Position numbers and translations under genes: made by a program
In this document: one piece after another, positions 1 to 7,466 of the stretch
Layout: every line of letters begins with the position of its first letter
Numbering within the stretch: the first letter of the stretch is position 1
Notes under the pieces: model-generated
Databases searched by the model: none
What the model was told of the DNA's origin: nothing
Seen by the model: only the letters and a program-made list of their open reading frames with translations
Source: Planctomycetota bacterium
GTDB taxonomy: Bacteria > Planctomycetota > UBA1135 > GCA-002686595
Direction: 5' to 3'
NCBI GenBank assembly: GCA_028823395.1
Contig: JAPKBO010000012.1
Coordinates: 1 to 36,934, forward strand
Length of the DNA: 36,934 bases

Positions 1-17
1 GGTCCGTTTCGTGGGTG

Positions 18-48
18 TTGGATGGGGGGGTTGTCTGTGTGCTAATAT
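18..48 (+). promoter_or_regulatory. Candidate extended -10 promoter
   Basis: A TAATAT hexamer at 43-48 is immediately preceded by TGC at 40-42, which makes an extended -10 element of the sigma-70 type. A poor -35-like TTGGAT lies at 18-23 with a 19-base spacer. Transcription would begin near 54-56, leaving a leader of about 165 bases before the ATG at 223. It is the only good promoter match ahead of the first gene. It is called by eye, and the upstream context is cut off by the window edge. Confidence 0.35.
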
Positions 49-53
49 GCGAA

Positions 54-76
54 GAAGTGGGGACCGACCCCACTTC
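54..76 (+). other. Perfect 9-bp hairpin in the leader of the first gene
   Basis: Positions 54-62 and 68-76 are exact reverse complements (9 bp, rich in G-C) around a 5-base loop (ACCGA). The hairpin begins just where a transcript from the extended -10 at 40-48 would start, so it could cap and stabilise the 5' end of the mRNA. It could instead terminate a gene lying upstream of the window, although the following bases (CTTGCATCTT) make only a weak T-tract. Confidence 0.5.
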
Positions 77-222
77 CTTGCATCTTCCAGCTCGAGTTGG
101 GAGCTGACAGACTTGTTCGGCGGCTTGGCGACCGGACAGTCTGGGCTTTCCCCTCTCGTGCGTCAACCGCTCCCGGGCTCCTCGATCCCCTCTCAAGGCC
201 CCCAGAGTGCCCTCCCTCAAGT

Positions 223-1212
223 ATGAACCGCACCCCTTCCGAAACCCCATTGAGTCCAGCCCAGCAGGGATTCCTGGGGGAACTAGAGCGACTGGCCTCC
301 AGCCCGGTCAGCGTTCTCATTCGAGGTGAGCATGGAGTGGGTAAGAGCCGTGCGGCGGGGTTTCTGCACCGGGCCAGCGAGCGGGCTTCGGGGCCGCTGA
401 TCGCTGTCGATCTAGGGGCCCTGGCTCCCAGCCTTATGGAGGCTGAACTCTTTGGCCACGAAGAGGGTTCCTTTACCGGCGCCCACCGGGCTCGACTGGG
501 CAGAGTCCGCCGGGCCGACGGCGGCACCCTCCTCTTGGACGGGATTGAGGGTTTGGCCCACGAAGCCCAGGGTAAATTGTTGCGGGTCCTGCAGGAACGG
601 GTGGTCGAACCCCTTGGCTCCTCAGAGCCCGTACCCGTCGACGTGCGCATCGTGGCGACCGCTGGTCCCGAACTCGACGATGCTCTGGACCAGGGCCGCT
701 TTCGCGAGGATCTCTATTTCCGGCTGGCCGTCGTGGTGGTCCAGGCGCCTGCCTTGCGTGCGCGTCCAGAAGACCTCCCAGGGCTGTGCGGGGAGATTCT
801 GAAGCAGATCGCGGAGCGTACAGGCGTGGCGTCACGTGCCTTAGATCCGGAGTCGCTCGAACGTTTGCTCGCCCACCCCTGGCCGGGCAACGTGCGTGAA
901 CTCGAGAATGCCCTGGAGCGCGTGCTGGTCTTGGGCGCGGAATCTAGAGGGCCGGTTGCCGCGAGTGAATTTGATTTCCTGGAGGAGAGCCTGGCCGACG
1001 CGGACCTGCGCCTAGCCCGCCAAATTCTCGCCCACGGCATCCCTCTTGACGCCATGGACCTGACCTTGATGGAGGAAGCTCTGGTGCAGGGGAGGGACAA
1101 TCACTCCGCCGCGGCACGTGCTCTGGGCCTCTCGCGCAAGGCTTTCAACTACCGCCTTGGAAAACTGCGTGAGGATCGCTCCACGGATGGCGCCCAAGAG
1201 GGTGAGGCGTGA
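223..1212 (+). CDS. Sigma-54 activator-like AAA+ protein, degenerate ATPase site
   Basis: This 329-residue protein has the architecture of PspF-type sigma-54 activators: an AAA+ domain and a Fis-type helix-turn-helix, with no receiver or sensor domain. Visible motifs are Walker A GEHGVGKS (35-42), the sigma-54 contact loop GSFTGA (82-87, normally GAFTGA), arginine fingers in FREDLYFRL (R161, R167), the sensor II segment PWPGNVRELEN (219-229) and a C-terminal HTH (about 293-315). Several active-site residues are replaced. Walker B reads LLLDG where LDE is expected (G107 for Glu). The switch Asn of the VNC motif is Asp63. The sensor I segment, usually ATN, reads ATAG. ATP may therefore be bound but hydrolysed poorly. 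I chose the ATG at 223 because the family's N-terminus aligns there; an in-frame TTG at 97 would add an unlikely extension. The stop overlaps the next gene (GTGA), which suggests coupled translation. Confidence 0.85.
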   Translation: MNRTPSETPLSPAQQGFLGELERLASSPVSVLIRGEHGVGKSRAAGFLHRASERASGPLIAVDLGALAPSLMEAELFGHEEGSFTGAHRARLGRVRRADGGTLLLDGIEGLAHEAQGKLLRVLQERVVEPLGSSEPVPVDVRIVATAGPELDDALDQGRFREDLYFRLAVVVVQAPALRARPEDLPGLCGEILKQIAERTGVASRALDPESLERLLAHPWPGNVRELENALERVLVLGAESRGPVAASEFDFLEESLADADLRLARQILAHGIPLDAMDLTLMEEALVQGRDNHSAAARALGLSRKAFNYRLGKLREDRSTDGAQEGEA

Positions 1213-3659
1213 GAACCTCGCCCGGCCTTCTCGTTGCCGCCGCCCTGGTGTGGGTGGGGCTTGCCTCAGCCCAGGAACCTGGACCTAAAGGCGCGCAGCG
1301 GATTCTCGAGTCCTTTGCCCAAGGCGACACCCTCGTCCGGCGCGCAGGGGCCCGATCCCTCCTCGCTGTTGCCGGGCCAGAGGACCTCCGTGCGTGCGTG
1401 CTCCTGGCCTCTGACCCTGACATACGGGTGCGTCAGACCCTGATCGAGATCTGTCGGCGCCCCGATTTCGGATCACACGAGGCCCTTTGGCGGGTCTCTA
1501 TCCTGACCCATTTTGCCCAAGAAGACCCCGCCCAGATCGTTCGGACCGAGTCCTTGGCTGCTCTCGGGATTCTGGATGTCGTGGAGTCCACCTCGGCCTT
1601 GGCACGCCTGACCCGAGTCCTCCCCGGGCCAGATCGGGCTAGCGCGGCCCGGGGACTGGCCGCTTCTCGTCGAGGAGGGGAGGCCGTGGCAGCTTTGGTG
1701 CAGGCGGGCCTGGGATCCGCCTCCCCATCCGAGCGCACGGCGCCGGACGTCCTGGCTGAGTTGCTTGACGCGTATGGGTTGGGGCTCGTGGATCGGGAGG
1801 CACGCCCGCTGCCGTGGGAGCTCGAGCCGATGGTCCGAGCGCTCAACCATCCTGACACAGAGGTCGGGCAGGCCGGATTCGTTGCACTAGGGCGCATGGT
1901 CGCGCGGCTGGTTGAGAAGGGCGACGGGCCGCGCGCTCTCCATACCATGGAGAATCTGCTGAAGGCGGGTCTCGATCCGATGCTCGTGCACTACCACCGA
2001 GCGCGCCTGGCTTTCTATCCGGCTGGAGATCCAGAGGTGGCCGTGGCTGCAGCGCGCGCTTTGGCTGCCCAGGCAGAGGAGTTCGGGGGTGGGGAAGCGA
2101 GCGAGTTCCCAACGGGTGCTGCCCGCATGGAGCAGGCCCATGAGGGTATGGTCCGGCGCGGGAAGGCATGGCTGATGCGTGCACGCTATCTCGAAGGCCT
2201 CGGACATTTTGCACTGGGGGACCTCGACTCCTCAGAGGCCCGCCTGAAAGAGTCCCTGATCCTGGCCGAAGGCCTGCGCGCGGATCGCTGGGATCAGAGC
2301 GGCACGGAGCTGCAGGAGCTCTATGCCGATGACCTTTTCCATTGTGCACTGGTTGAGGTGGCGCTTGTGATCGTTCAACTGGGGCGCGGTGTCCCAGCCT
2401 CCGATGCCGACCTCCTGCGGGGGCTTTGGCGTGCCTACCGCAGTCAACTGGGCACCCAGCTCCTGCGAGCCGGATTGCAGGTGAATGGGGGGATGGGGAC
2501 GCCTCAGGGCGCCTGGGATGCCCTCCTGGACTCCGAACTCTCTCCTTATCGCCTGCTGTTCGCGCGTCGGGACATGCCCGGCTTCACCATTGAGGAGGCG
2601 TTGGATTTACAGGCTCGGCTGGGCCGGGCCCTGGCGACCCTGACCCCTGATGAACAGCCTGGATTCGAACCTCTGCAGGGACTCGATCCGGAAGCCATGG
2701 CCGTCGTGGGGGATCCCTTTCCGCGCGCTTGGCTGACGGCCATCCTCGAGCGACAGCTCGATCAGATCGAGAACGAGCAGTACCGCCTCCAAGGGGTGAT
2801 GGCCCGCGGCGGGGGCTCGGGTTGGGAGGTTCAGGAGTCCAAACTAGAGCGCCTAGAGAATCTAGCCCGCCAGCGTCAGCTGGTACTGACTCAGCAAGCC
2901 CTTCTGCTCTCTGACCCAGATGCCTTGCGACGCGAGCTGCGCTTGCCCGCGACCCAGGCTCTGTGGCTGGCGCGCGACCTGCGCGAGGAAGGCCATGCGG
3001 CGAAGGGCCGGGTCTTTGCTCAGCGCGCCCGCGATGACCTGGATCGTGTGGGAATTCCCAACGCCTGGTACTTCGTGGGGATCGAGCGTTTGGTGCGGAC
3101 GGATCTCGTGATTGGCAGCTGCTATACCGATGAGGATGAAGCTCTTCTGGCACAGGAGACTCTGCTGGGTGCGGTGGAGCGACTGGACGGCGTGCTGAGT
3201 AGGCTTGAGTCGAGGGGGGTGAGCCGTGGCGCCTTGGCTCCTTTTGAGGCCCTGCAGTCCAATGCGCTGGTGAGCTTGGCGGTCAATGCCAATGTGCGAT
3301 TGGGTCAGCCCGATCGAGCGTTGAAGTATTACGAGCGTGCCTATGCTCTGCGCCAAGACGAGTTCATGCACGTCTTGCTGGCTTGCTACCGAGCTCGCTC
3401 GGGGCAATCGGCGGAGGCCCGTCGCGTCCTGCGCCGGGTGCGGCCTGGCCCGCGTACCTGGTACAACATGGCTTGCACCTACGCATTGCTGGGTGAGTCG
3501 ACATCGGCCCTCGACATGCTCGAGCAGGAATTGAAAGAGAACCACTCCAGCGAGGCCGCACGTAATCGTCAGCGCGCCTGGGCGGCGGAGGATCCCGATT
3601 TGGCTTCTCTGCGTGAGGATCCCCGCTTCCAATCCCTAACCCGGAAGACGGATCGTTAG
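1209..3659 (+). CDS. Exported HEAT/TPR-like repeat protein
   Basis: The 816-residue product begins with a signal peptide (hydrophobic core about 6-18, likely cut after LASAQ), so it should be periplasmic or surface-located. The first 250 residues or so are short alpha-helical pairs resembling HEAT repeats (recurrent leucine/alanine helices around LLASDPDIRVRQTL). The rest is helical and TPR-like. The last 130 residues look like the TPR end module seen in many planctomycete proteins (YYERAYAL, TWYNMACTYALLGES, then DPRFQSL close to the end). No catalytic motif is visible, so a scaffold or protein-interaction role is likely. It starts at a GTG overlapping the stop of the AAA+ gene by 4 bases, so the two are probably made together and may work together. 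The precise function is unknown. Confidence 0.8.
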   Translation: MRTSPGLLVAAALVWVGLASAQEPGPKGAQRILESFAQGDTLVRRAGARSLLAVAGPEDLRACVLLASDPDIRVRQTLIEICRRPDFGSHEALWRVSILTHFAQEDPAQIVRTESLAALGILDVVESTSALARLTRVLPGPDRASAARGLAASRRGGEAVAALVQAGLGSASPSERTAPDVLAELLDAYGLGLVDREARPLPWELEPMVRALNHPDTEVGQAGFVALGRMVARLVEKGDGPRALHTMENLLKAGLDPMLVHYHRARLAFYPAGDPEVAVAAARALAAQAEEFGGGEASEFPTGAARMEQAHEGMVRRGKAWLMRARYLEGLGHFALGDLDSSEARLKESLILAEGLRADRWDQSGTELQELYADDLFHCALVEVALVIVQLGRGVPASDADLLRGLWRAYRSQLGTQLLRAGLQVNGGMGTPQGAWDALLDSELSPYRLLFARRDMPGFTIEEALDLQARLGRALATLTPDEQPGFEPLQGLDPEAMAVVGDPFPRAWLTAILERQLDQIENEQYRLQGVMARGGGSGWEVQESKLERLENLARQRQLVLTQQALLLSDPDALRRELRLPATQALWLARDLREEGHAAKGRVFAQRARDDLDRVGIPNAWYFVGIERLVRTDLVIGSCYTDEDEALLAQETLLGAVERLDGVLSRLESRGVSRGALAPFEALQSNALVSLAVNANVRLGQPDRALKYYERAYALRQDEFMHVLLACYRARSGQSAEARRVLRRVRPGPRTWYNMACTYALLGESTSALDMLEQELKENHSSEAARNRQRAWAAEDPDLASLREDPRFQSLTRKTDR

Positions 3660-3661
3660 GG

Positions 3662-3695
3662 GAGGGTGCGCGCCGCAGGGCCTGCGGCTACCCTC
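3662..3695 (+). terminator. Strong hairpin after the repeat-protein gene, possible terminator
   Basis: Directly after the TAG at 3657-3659, an 8-bp perfect inner stem (3672-3679 with 3681-3688) sits inside a second 6-bp stem (3662-3667 with 3690-3695), separated by a small bulge. No T-run follows, so it is not a classic intrinsic terminator. It could still act as a transcript end stabiliser or a Rho-assisted stop. It separates two groups of functionally unrelated genes. Confidence 0.4.
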
Positions 3696-3757
3696 TGCGG
3701 CCCTGTCTCGGCCGAATTGCCGCGGCCAAACCCACGGCATCCACACAGAGTAATCAC

Positions 3758-4936
3758 ATGGCGAGTATGAAACTATCGGGCAAGGGCCGGCGTTGGACCC
3801 TGGGTGGGCACCCGTGGATCTATCGGGATGACATTGCTGACGGCACGGCTCAGGCTGGGGATTTAGTGCAGGTTCTCGCTCCGACAGGCGGGTCCTTGGG
3901 TTGGGCGCTCTATAGCGATGCCTCGCGCATCGCTTTGCGCCTGGTCACCCGCGACGAGCAGCAGCCCAATCGCGAGTTCTGGATGCAAAGGGTCAAGCGG
4001 GCGGTGGACATCCGCGCCCGGGCAGGGATGTTGGAACCCGATGGAGCCTGTCGCCTGATTGCCGGAGACTCCGAGGGTTTGCCCGGCATGGTGGTCGATC
4101 GCTACGGCAAGGTGATCGTCCTGCAATTGGGCACCCAGGCTGCAGACCGCATGGGCGAATTCCTCGTGGAGTTGATTCGCGAGGCCCTCCCCTTCGAACT
4201 CGACGCCGTGGTGAACCGTTCTGACACGGCCGTGCGCAAGCTGGAGAACCTGCCCAAGTTGACGGAGGTGATGCACGGCAGCGTGACCGGGCCGATCGAA
4301 GTGCGAGATGGGGACCTGGTCTACGCGGTGGACGTTTTTCAAGGACACAAGACGGGGCACTACCTCGATCAGGTGGACAACCGCCGGCGTGCGGCTCGCC
4401 TGGCCGAGGGGGAGCGCGTATTGGACGCCTTCGCTTACGACGGATTATTCGGCATCCGCGCCGCATTGGCCGGCGCTAGTGATGTTGTTTGCCTTGAGCA
4501 GAACAAGGCGGCCTGTGAACGGCTCGTGGTGTGCGCCGAGCGCAACGGCGTGGCCGACCGCGTGACCGTGGAGCGCGTCAACTGCATGAAGGACCTTCGC
4601 GCTCGGGCTGACGAAGGCGAGCAGTACGGATTGGTGGTCCTCGACCCCCCCGCCTTCGCCCGTAGCAAGCGCGAACGGGCCGGTGCTGAGCGTGGCTACG
4701 TGGAGCTGAACCGCCGGGGTCTGGCCCTCGTCCGCCCAGGAGGGGCCCTTGTTACCGCCAGCTGCTCCTATAACATCAAAGCCTCTGATTTCCGGGGCTT
4801 CCTGGCCTCAGCGGCCCAACTGGCGGGGCGTGATGTCTGGCTAAGCCAGCTGACCGGGGCCTCCCCGGATCACCCCGAGCTCCTGACGCTTCCTGAGAGC
4901 AGTTACCTGAAGTGCGCCTTCCTACGGGCCGACTGA
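3758..4936 (+). CDS. rlmI: Class I SAM-dependent rRNA (cytosine-C5) methyltransferase, RlmI family
   Basis: The product is a 392-residue cytosolic enzyme of the RlmI/YccW family, which makes 5-methylcytosine in 23S rRNA using S-adenosylmethionine. The first 75 residues resemble the PUA RNA-binding domain (KGRRWTLGGHPWIYRDDI). The middle carries the EEHD-like linker typical of the family (GDLVYAVDVFQGHKTGHYLDQ). The Rossmann methyltransferase core follows, with SAM motif VLDAFAYDG (221-229), acidic motif LEQNKAA, DPPAF (from D296) and the catalytic cysteine in SCS (C336). Length matches the family. The ATG at 3758 is the first good start; the Shine-Dalgarno is weak. The exact target base cannot be known from sequence, and the symbol is by family resemblance. 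Confidence 0.88.
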   Translation: MASMKLSGKGRRWTLGGHPWIYRDDIADGTAQAGDLVQVLAPTGGSLGWALYSDASRIALRLVTRDEQQPNREFWMQRVKRAVDIRARAGMLEPDGACRLIAGDSEGLPGMVVDRYGKVIVLQLGTQAADRMGEFLVELIREALPFELDAVVNRSDTAVRKLENLPKLTEVMHGSVTGPIEVRDGDLVYAVDVFQGHKTGHYLDQVDNRRRAARLAEGERVLDAFAYDGLFGIRAALAGASDVVCLEQNKAACERLVVCAERNGVADRVTVERVNCMKDLRARADEGEQYGLVVLDPPAFARSKRERAGAERGYVELNRRGLALVRPGGALVTASCSYNIKASDFRGFLASAAQLAGRDVWLSQLTGASPDHPELLTLPESSYLKCAFLRAD

Positions 4937-5009
4937 TTTTAGGGGTGAGCATCGTGTTCCACGCGACGACCCCGAGCCATCGGGCCACGCACTCGCTATC
5001 CTGATTGCC

Positions 5010-5222
5010 ATGTCCGGGTTCATCGGGATTCATCTCAACGGCGAGGTCGTGCAGATTCACAAGGGGCTGTGCCTCGAGGATTTAGTGCGCGAACGCGGAC
5101 ACGCCAGCAATGAGGTGGCCGTGGAGGTAAACCGCGAGCTCGTTCCACGCCTGGCGCGTGCCGAATATTCACTGCAAGACAAGGACCGGGTCGAATTCGT
5201 GACCTTGGTCGGAGGGGGCTGA
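5010..5222 (+). CDS. thiS: Sulfur carrier protein ThiS
   Basis: This small 70-residue ubiquitin-like protein has the hallmarks of ThiS: an early LNGE strand, the central [12 protein letters not shown] segment, a hydrophobic [13 protein letters not shown] core and a C-terminal diglycine (ends VGGG). The C-terminal glycine is adenylated by ThiF, converted to a thiocarboxylate, and donates sulfur to the thiazole of thiamine. ThiG, its direct partner, follows 13 bases later. No thiF, thiC or thiamine riboswitch is visible in the window, so activation must rely on genes elsewhere. The start has no clear Shine-Dalgarno. Confidence 0.93.
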   Translation: MSGFIGIHLNGEVVQIHKGLCLEDLVRERGHASNEVAVEVNRELVPRLARAEYSLQDKDRVEFVTLVGGG

Positions 5223-5235
5223 GGAGATTCAAACC

Positions 5236-6087
5236 ATGGACCAATGGACGGACGAACCCTTGCGGGTGGCGGGTATCGAGCTGCAATCGCGACTCCTGGT
5301 GGGGACGGGCAAGTACGCCTCCCTCGAACAGACGGAACAGGCCCTCAAGCTGAGCGGTACTCAGATGGTGACGGTTGCCATTCGACGTCTCGATGCAGGG
5401 GCCACCGAGGAGCGTTGCTTGATGGACGTCGTGCGGGAAGGCGGCTATCAGGTACTGCCCAACACGGCGGGCTGCTTCGACGCGGAGAGCGCGGTGCGCA
5501 CGGCACGTCTCGCCCGGGATCTATTGGAGACGGACCTGATCAAGCTTGAGGTGCTGGGGGATCCGCGCACGCTGTTGCCCGATCCCGTGGGTACTTTGGC
5601 GGCTACGGAGCAGTTAGTCAGTGAAGGTTTCAAGGTCATGGTCTACACCTCGGATGACCCGCACCTGGCGGTGCATCTAGCCAATCTGGGTGCGGCCAGC
5701 GTGATGCCTGCGGGTTCACCCATCGGCTCGGGACGCGGCGTACTCAACCCCACGAACGTGCAACTGATCATCGAGTTGGTGGACGTGCCGGTGATCGTGG
5801 ACGCTGGGGTAGGCACCGCTTCCGATGTGGCCGTGGCTATGGAGCTCGGAGCAGCGGGCGTACTCTTGAACACGGGTATCGCTGGAGCCCGAGATCCGCT
5901 CTTGATGGCGAGAGCCATGCGCGCAGGTTGCGAGGCCGGACGCCAGGCCTACCTCGCTGGCCGCATTGAACGCCGCCTGTACGCCAACGCTTCTTCTCCG
6001 GAGGAGGGCCTGATCGAGGAGGCGGGGCCGGGTGCCGCGAGTTCCGCGGGGGAAGATAAGGGTAAGGCTTCCGTCGGCGTTTCTTGA
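5236..6087 (+). CDS. thiG: Thiazole synthase ThiG
   Basis: ThiG condenses 1-deoxy-D-xylulose 5-phosphate, dehydroglycine and ThiS thiocarboxylate into the thiazole phosphate of thiamine in the cytosol. The 283-residue sequence is a complete (beta/alpha)8 barrel. It has the Schiff-base lysine K103 in LIKLEVLGD, followed by RTLLPDP, the phosphate-binding GSGRGVLNP loop, and the strongly conserved [20 protein letters not shown] and [12 protein letters not shown] segments. A short Gly/Ala-rich tail of about 25 residues extends beyond the usual end. A GAGGAG ribosome-binding site at 5221-5226 lies 9 bases before the ATG. The gene follows thiS and its stop overlaps the next start by one base (TGATG), which implies co-translation with the membrane protease gene. 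Confidence 0.95.
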   Translation: MDQWTDEPLRVAGIELQSRLLVGTGKYASLEQTEQALKLSGTQMVTVAIRRLDAGATEERCLMDVVREGGYQVLPNTAGCFDAESAVRTARLARDLLETDLIKLEVLGDPRTLLPDPVGTLAATEQLVSEGFKVMVYTSDDPHLAVHLANLGAASVMPAGSPIGSGRGVLNPTNVQLIIELVDVPVIVDAGVGTASDVAVAMELGAAGVLLNTGIAGARDPLLMARAMRAGCEAGRQAYLAGRIERRLYANASSPEEGLIEEAGPGAASSAGEDKGKASVGVS

Positions 6088-6941
6088 TGGTCGGGTGTGC
6101 TCTCCAGGTCGCCCCGGAGGCCGGGTCAGGCTTGGAAGAGCTTTCGACCGGGGTTGCTCTCTACGGCGGGGTAGGCTTGTGCTTCGTCGGACTGGGGCTC
6201 GCTTTGCTGGCCCGTCGCCTCTTGAACAAGCATTGGCCCGGATATGTACCCGCAGTCCCGGTTTCACTTGGCTATCTACTGGCCGGAGTCCTGGCCTACG
6301 GGTTGGGCACCCTTGCTGGGCTCGCCTGCTTGATTGGCGAGCCAACGGGCGAGGCGTCTCCGTATCCCTGGCGGCTTCCGGCTCTACTTGGGGTCTCCAC
6401 TCTGGCCAATCTGGCAATGGTGGCGGTGGTCTGGGCGTGGGCGCGGACAAGGACCGGTGCCTTGGGATTGGGGCTGGCAGGAGCGTCGAGAGCCTGGGCC
6501 GCGGGCTCCGGGCTCTGGCTTCTGTGTCTTCCCCTGCTCTTTGGGCTGAGCGTTATCTGGCAGTGGATCCTGCTGCAATGGAGCGGAGAAGTCCTGAGCC
6601 AGGTCGTGGTCGGGTACTTCGAAGACACCTCGGGGGCAGCCCTGGCGGTGGCCGCCTTGCTTGGAATCGTCGTGATCCCGTTCCTGGAGGAGGTCATTTT
6701 CCGCGGCTTTCTGCAGTCTGCCTTGGTGAGCCGCCTGGGTGCGAGGCTCGGAGTGATCTTGACCGCCCTGCTGTTTGCCCTCTTGCACGGCCTGCCCAGC
6801 TTCGTGCCGATTCTGGCTTTGGCTCTGCTGTTGGGCGAGCTTCGCCAACGTACGGGCAGCCTCTGGGCCAGCTACGCCGTTCACCTGTTCCACAACGGGC
6901 TGCAGATCGCCATCCTGGCTTCCGGCCTCCAGGCCAACTAG
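6087..6941 (+). CDS. CPBP family intramembrane glutamic protease
   Basis: This 284-residue integral membrane protein (about seven or eight hydrophobic segments) belongs to the CPBP/Abi (CAAX protease-like) family. The family motifs are intact: EEVIFRG with E201, E202 and R206; FALLHG with H234; and HLFHN with H266, H269 and N270. These form the intramembrane catalytic site. Substrates in bacteria are mostly unknown; some members give bacteriocin immunity or process membrane proteins. The ATG at 6087 overlaps the thiG stop, while an in-frame TTG one codon earlier is less likely. Its place between thiG and a carbonic anhydrase homologue does not reveal a substrate. Confidence 0.88.
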   Translation: MVGCALQVAPEAGSGLEELSTGVALYGGVGLCFVGLGLALLARRLLNKHWPGYVPAVPVSLGYLLAGVLAYGLGTLAGLACLIGEPTGEASPYPWRLPALLGVSTLANLAMVAVVWAWARTRTGALGLGLAGASRAWAAGSGLWLLCLPLLFGLSVIWQWILLQWSGEVLSQVVVGYFEDTSGAALAVAALLGIVVIPFLEEVIFRGFLQSALVSRLGARLGVILTALLFALLHGLPSFVPILALALLLGELRQRTGSLWASYAVHLFHNGLQIAILASGLQAN

Positions 6942-6944
6942 CTT

Positions 6945-7466
6945 GTGCCCATGGGCAACTTCCCACGCAATGGGCTGTTCGTTTCGGTTGAGGGTGGTGC
7001 CTGGGCGGCGACCAATGCCGTCCTAACCGGCGATCTCACTTTCGGGGAGGATGCCACCATCTGGTTTGGCTGCGTTCTTCGTGGCGATGATGCACCGCTG
7101 GTCGTTGGGCGCCGCACCAATATTCAAGACCTGAGCATGATGCACGCCGATCCCGGAGTCTCGAATGTGCTGGGCGAGGAGGTGACCGTTGGGCATGGAT
7201 GCGTGCTCCATGGGGCGCATGTTGCCGACCGCTGCCTGATCGGGATGGGGGCCGTGCTCTTGGCGGGTTCGCGCATTGGGGAGGAGAGCATCATTGCCGC
7301 TGGCGCTGTGGTGCGCGAAGGCGCGGAGATTCCACCGCGCTCACTGGTGGTGGGCGTGCCAGGTAAGATCCTGCGTCAGGTCAATGACGACGAGGTGGCC
7401 TCGATTATTGAGAGTGCCGAGGGCTACGTGCAAAAGGCCCGCTTGTATCTGCCGGAGGGAACTTGA
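6945..7466 (+). CDS. Gamma-class carbonic anhydrase family protein
   Basis: The 173-residue left-handed beta-helix (hexapeptide repeat) protein resembles YrdA/CaiE and gamma carbonic anhydrases. The three zinc/iron-ligand histidines of the family are present as H67 (MMHAD), H84 (VGHG) and H89, with the usual 5-residue spacing between the last two. The segment RTNIQDLSMMHAD is typical of the YrdA subgroup. Members bind metal and trimerise in the cytosol; many lack measurable anhydrase activity, so the reaction is uncertain. A GTG at 6945 is three bases after the previous stop; the ATG at 6951 is an equally possible start. The stop overlaps the start of larE. Confidence 0.88.
   Translation: MPMGNFPRNGLFVSVEGGAWAATNAVLTGDLTFGEDATIWFGCVLRGDDAPLVVGRRTNIQDLSMMHADPGVSNVLGEEVTVGHGCVLHGAHVADRCLIGMGAVLLAGSRIGEESIIAAGAVVREGAEIPPRSLVVGVPGKILRQVNDDEVASIIESAEGYVQKARLYLPEGT
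7454..7459 (+). promoter_or_regulatory. Ribosome-binding site that fixes the TTG start of larE
   Basis: GGAGGG lies at 7454-7459 inside the end of the preceding gene, 4 bases before a TTG at 7463. It is among the better Shine-Dalgarno sequences in the window and supports a TTG start overlapping the upstream stop (TTGA). Confidence 0.65.

Noticed and set aside
42-650. Minus-strand open frame at the left edge
   Set aside because: It overlaps the conserved AAA+ core on the other strand and is Ser/Arg/Pro-rich without features.
4937-5009. Thiamine (TPP) riboswitch ahead of thiS
   Set aside because: The 73-base gap has an AGGGGTGAGCA stretch but lacks the CTGAGA box, the second conserved box and room for the full fold.
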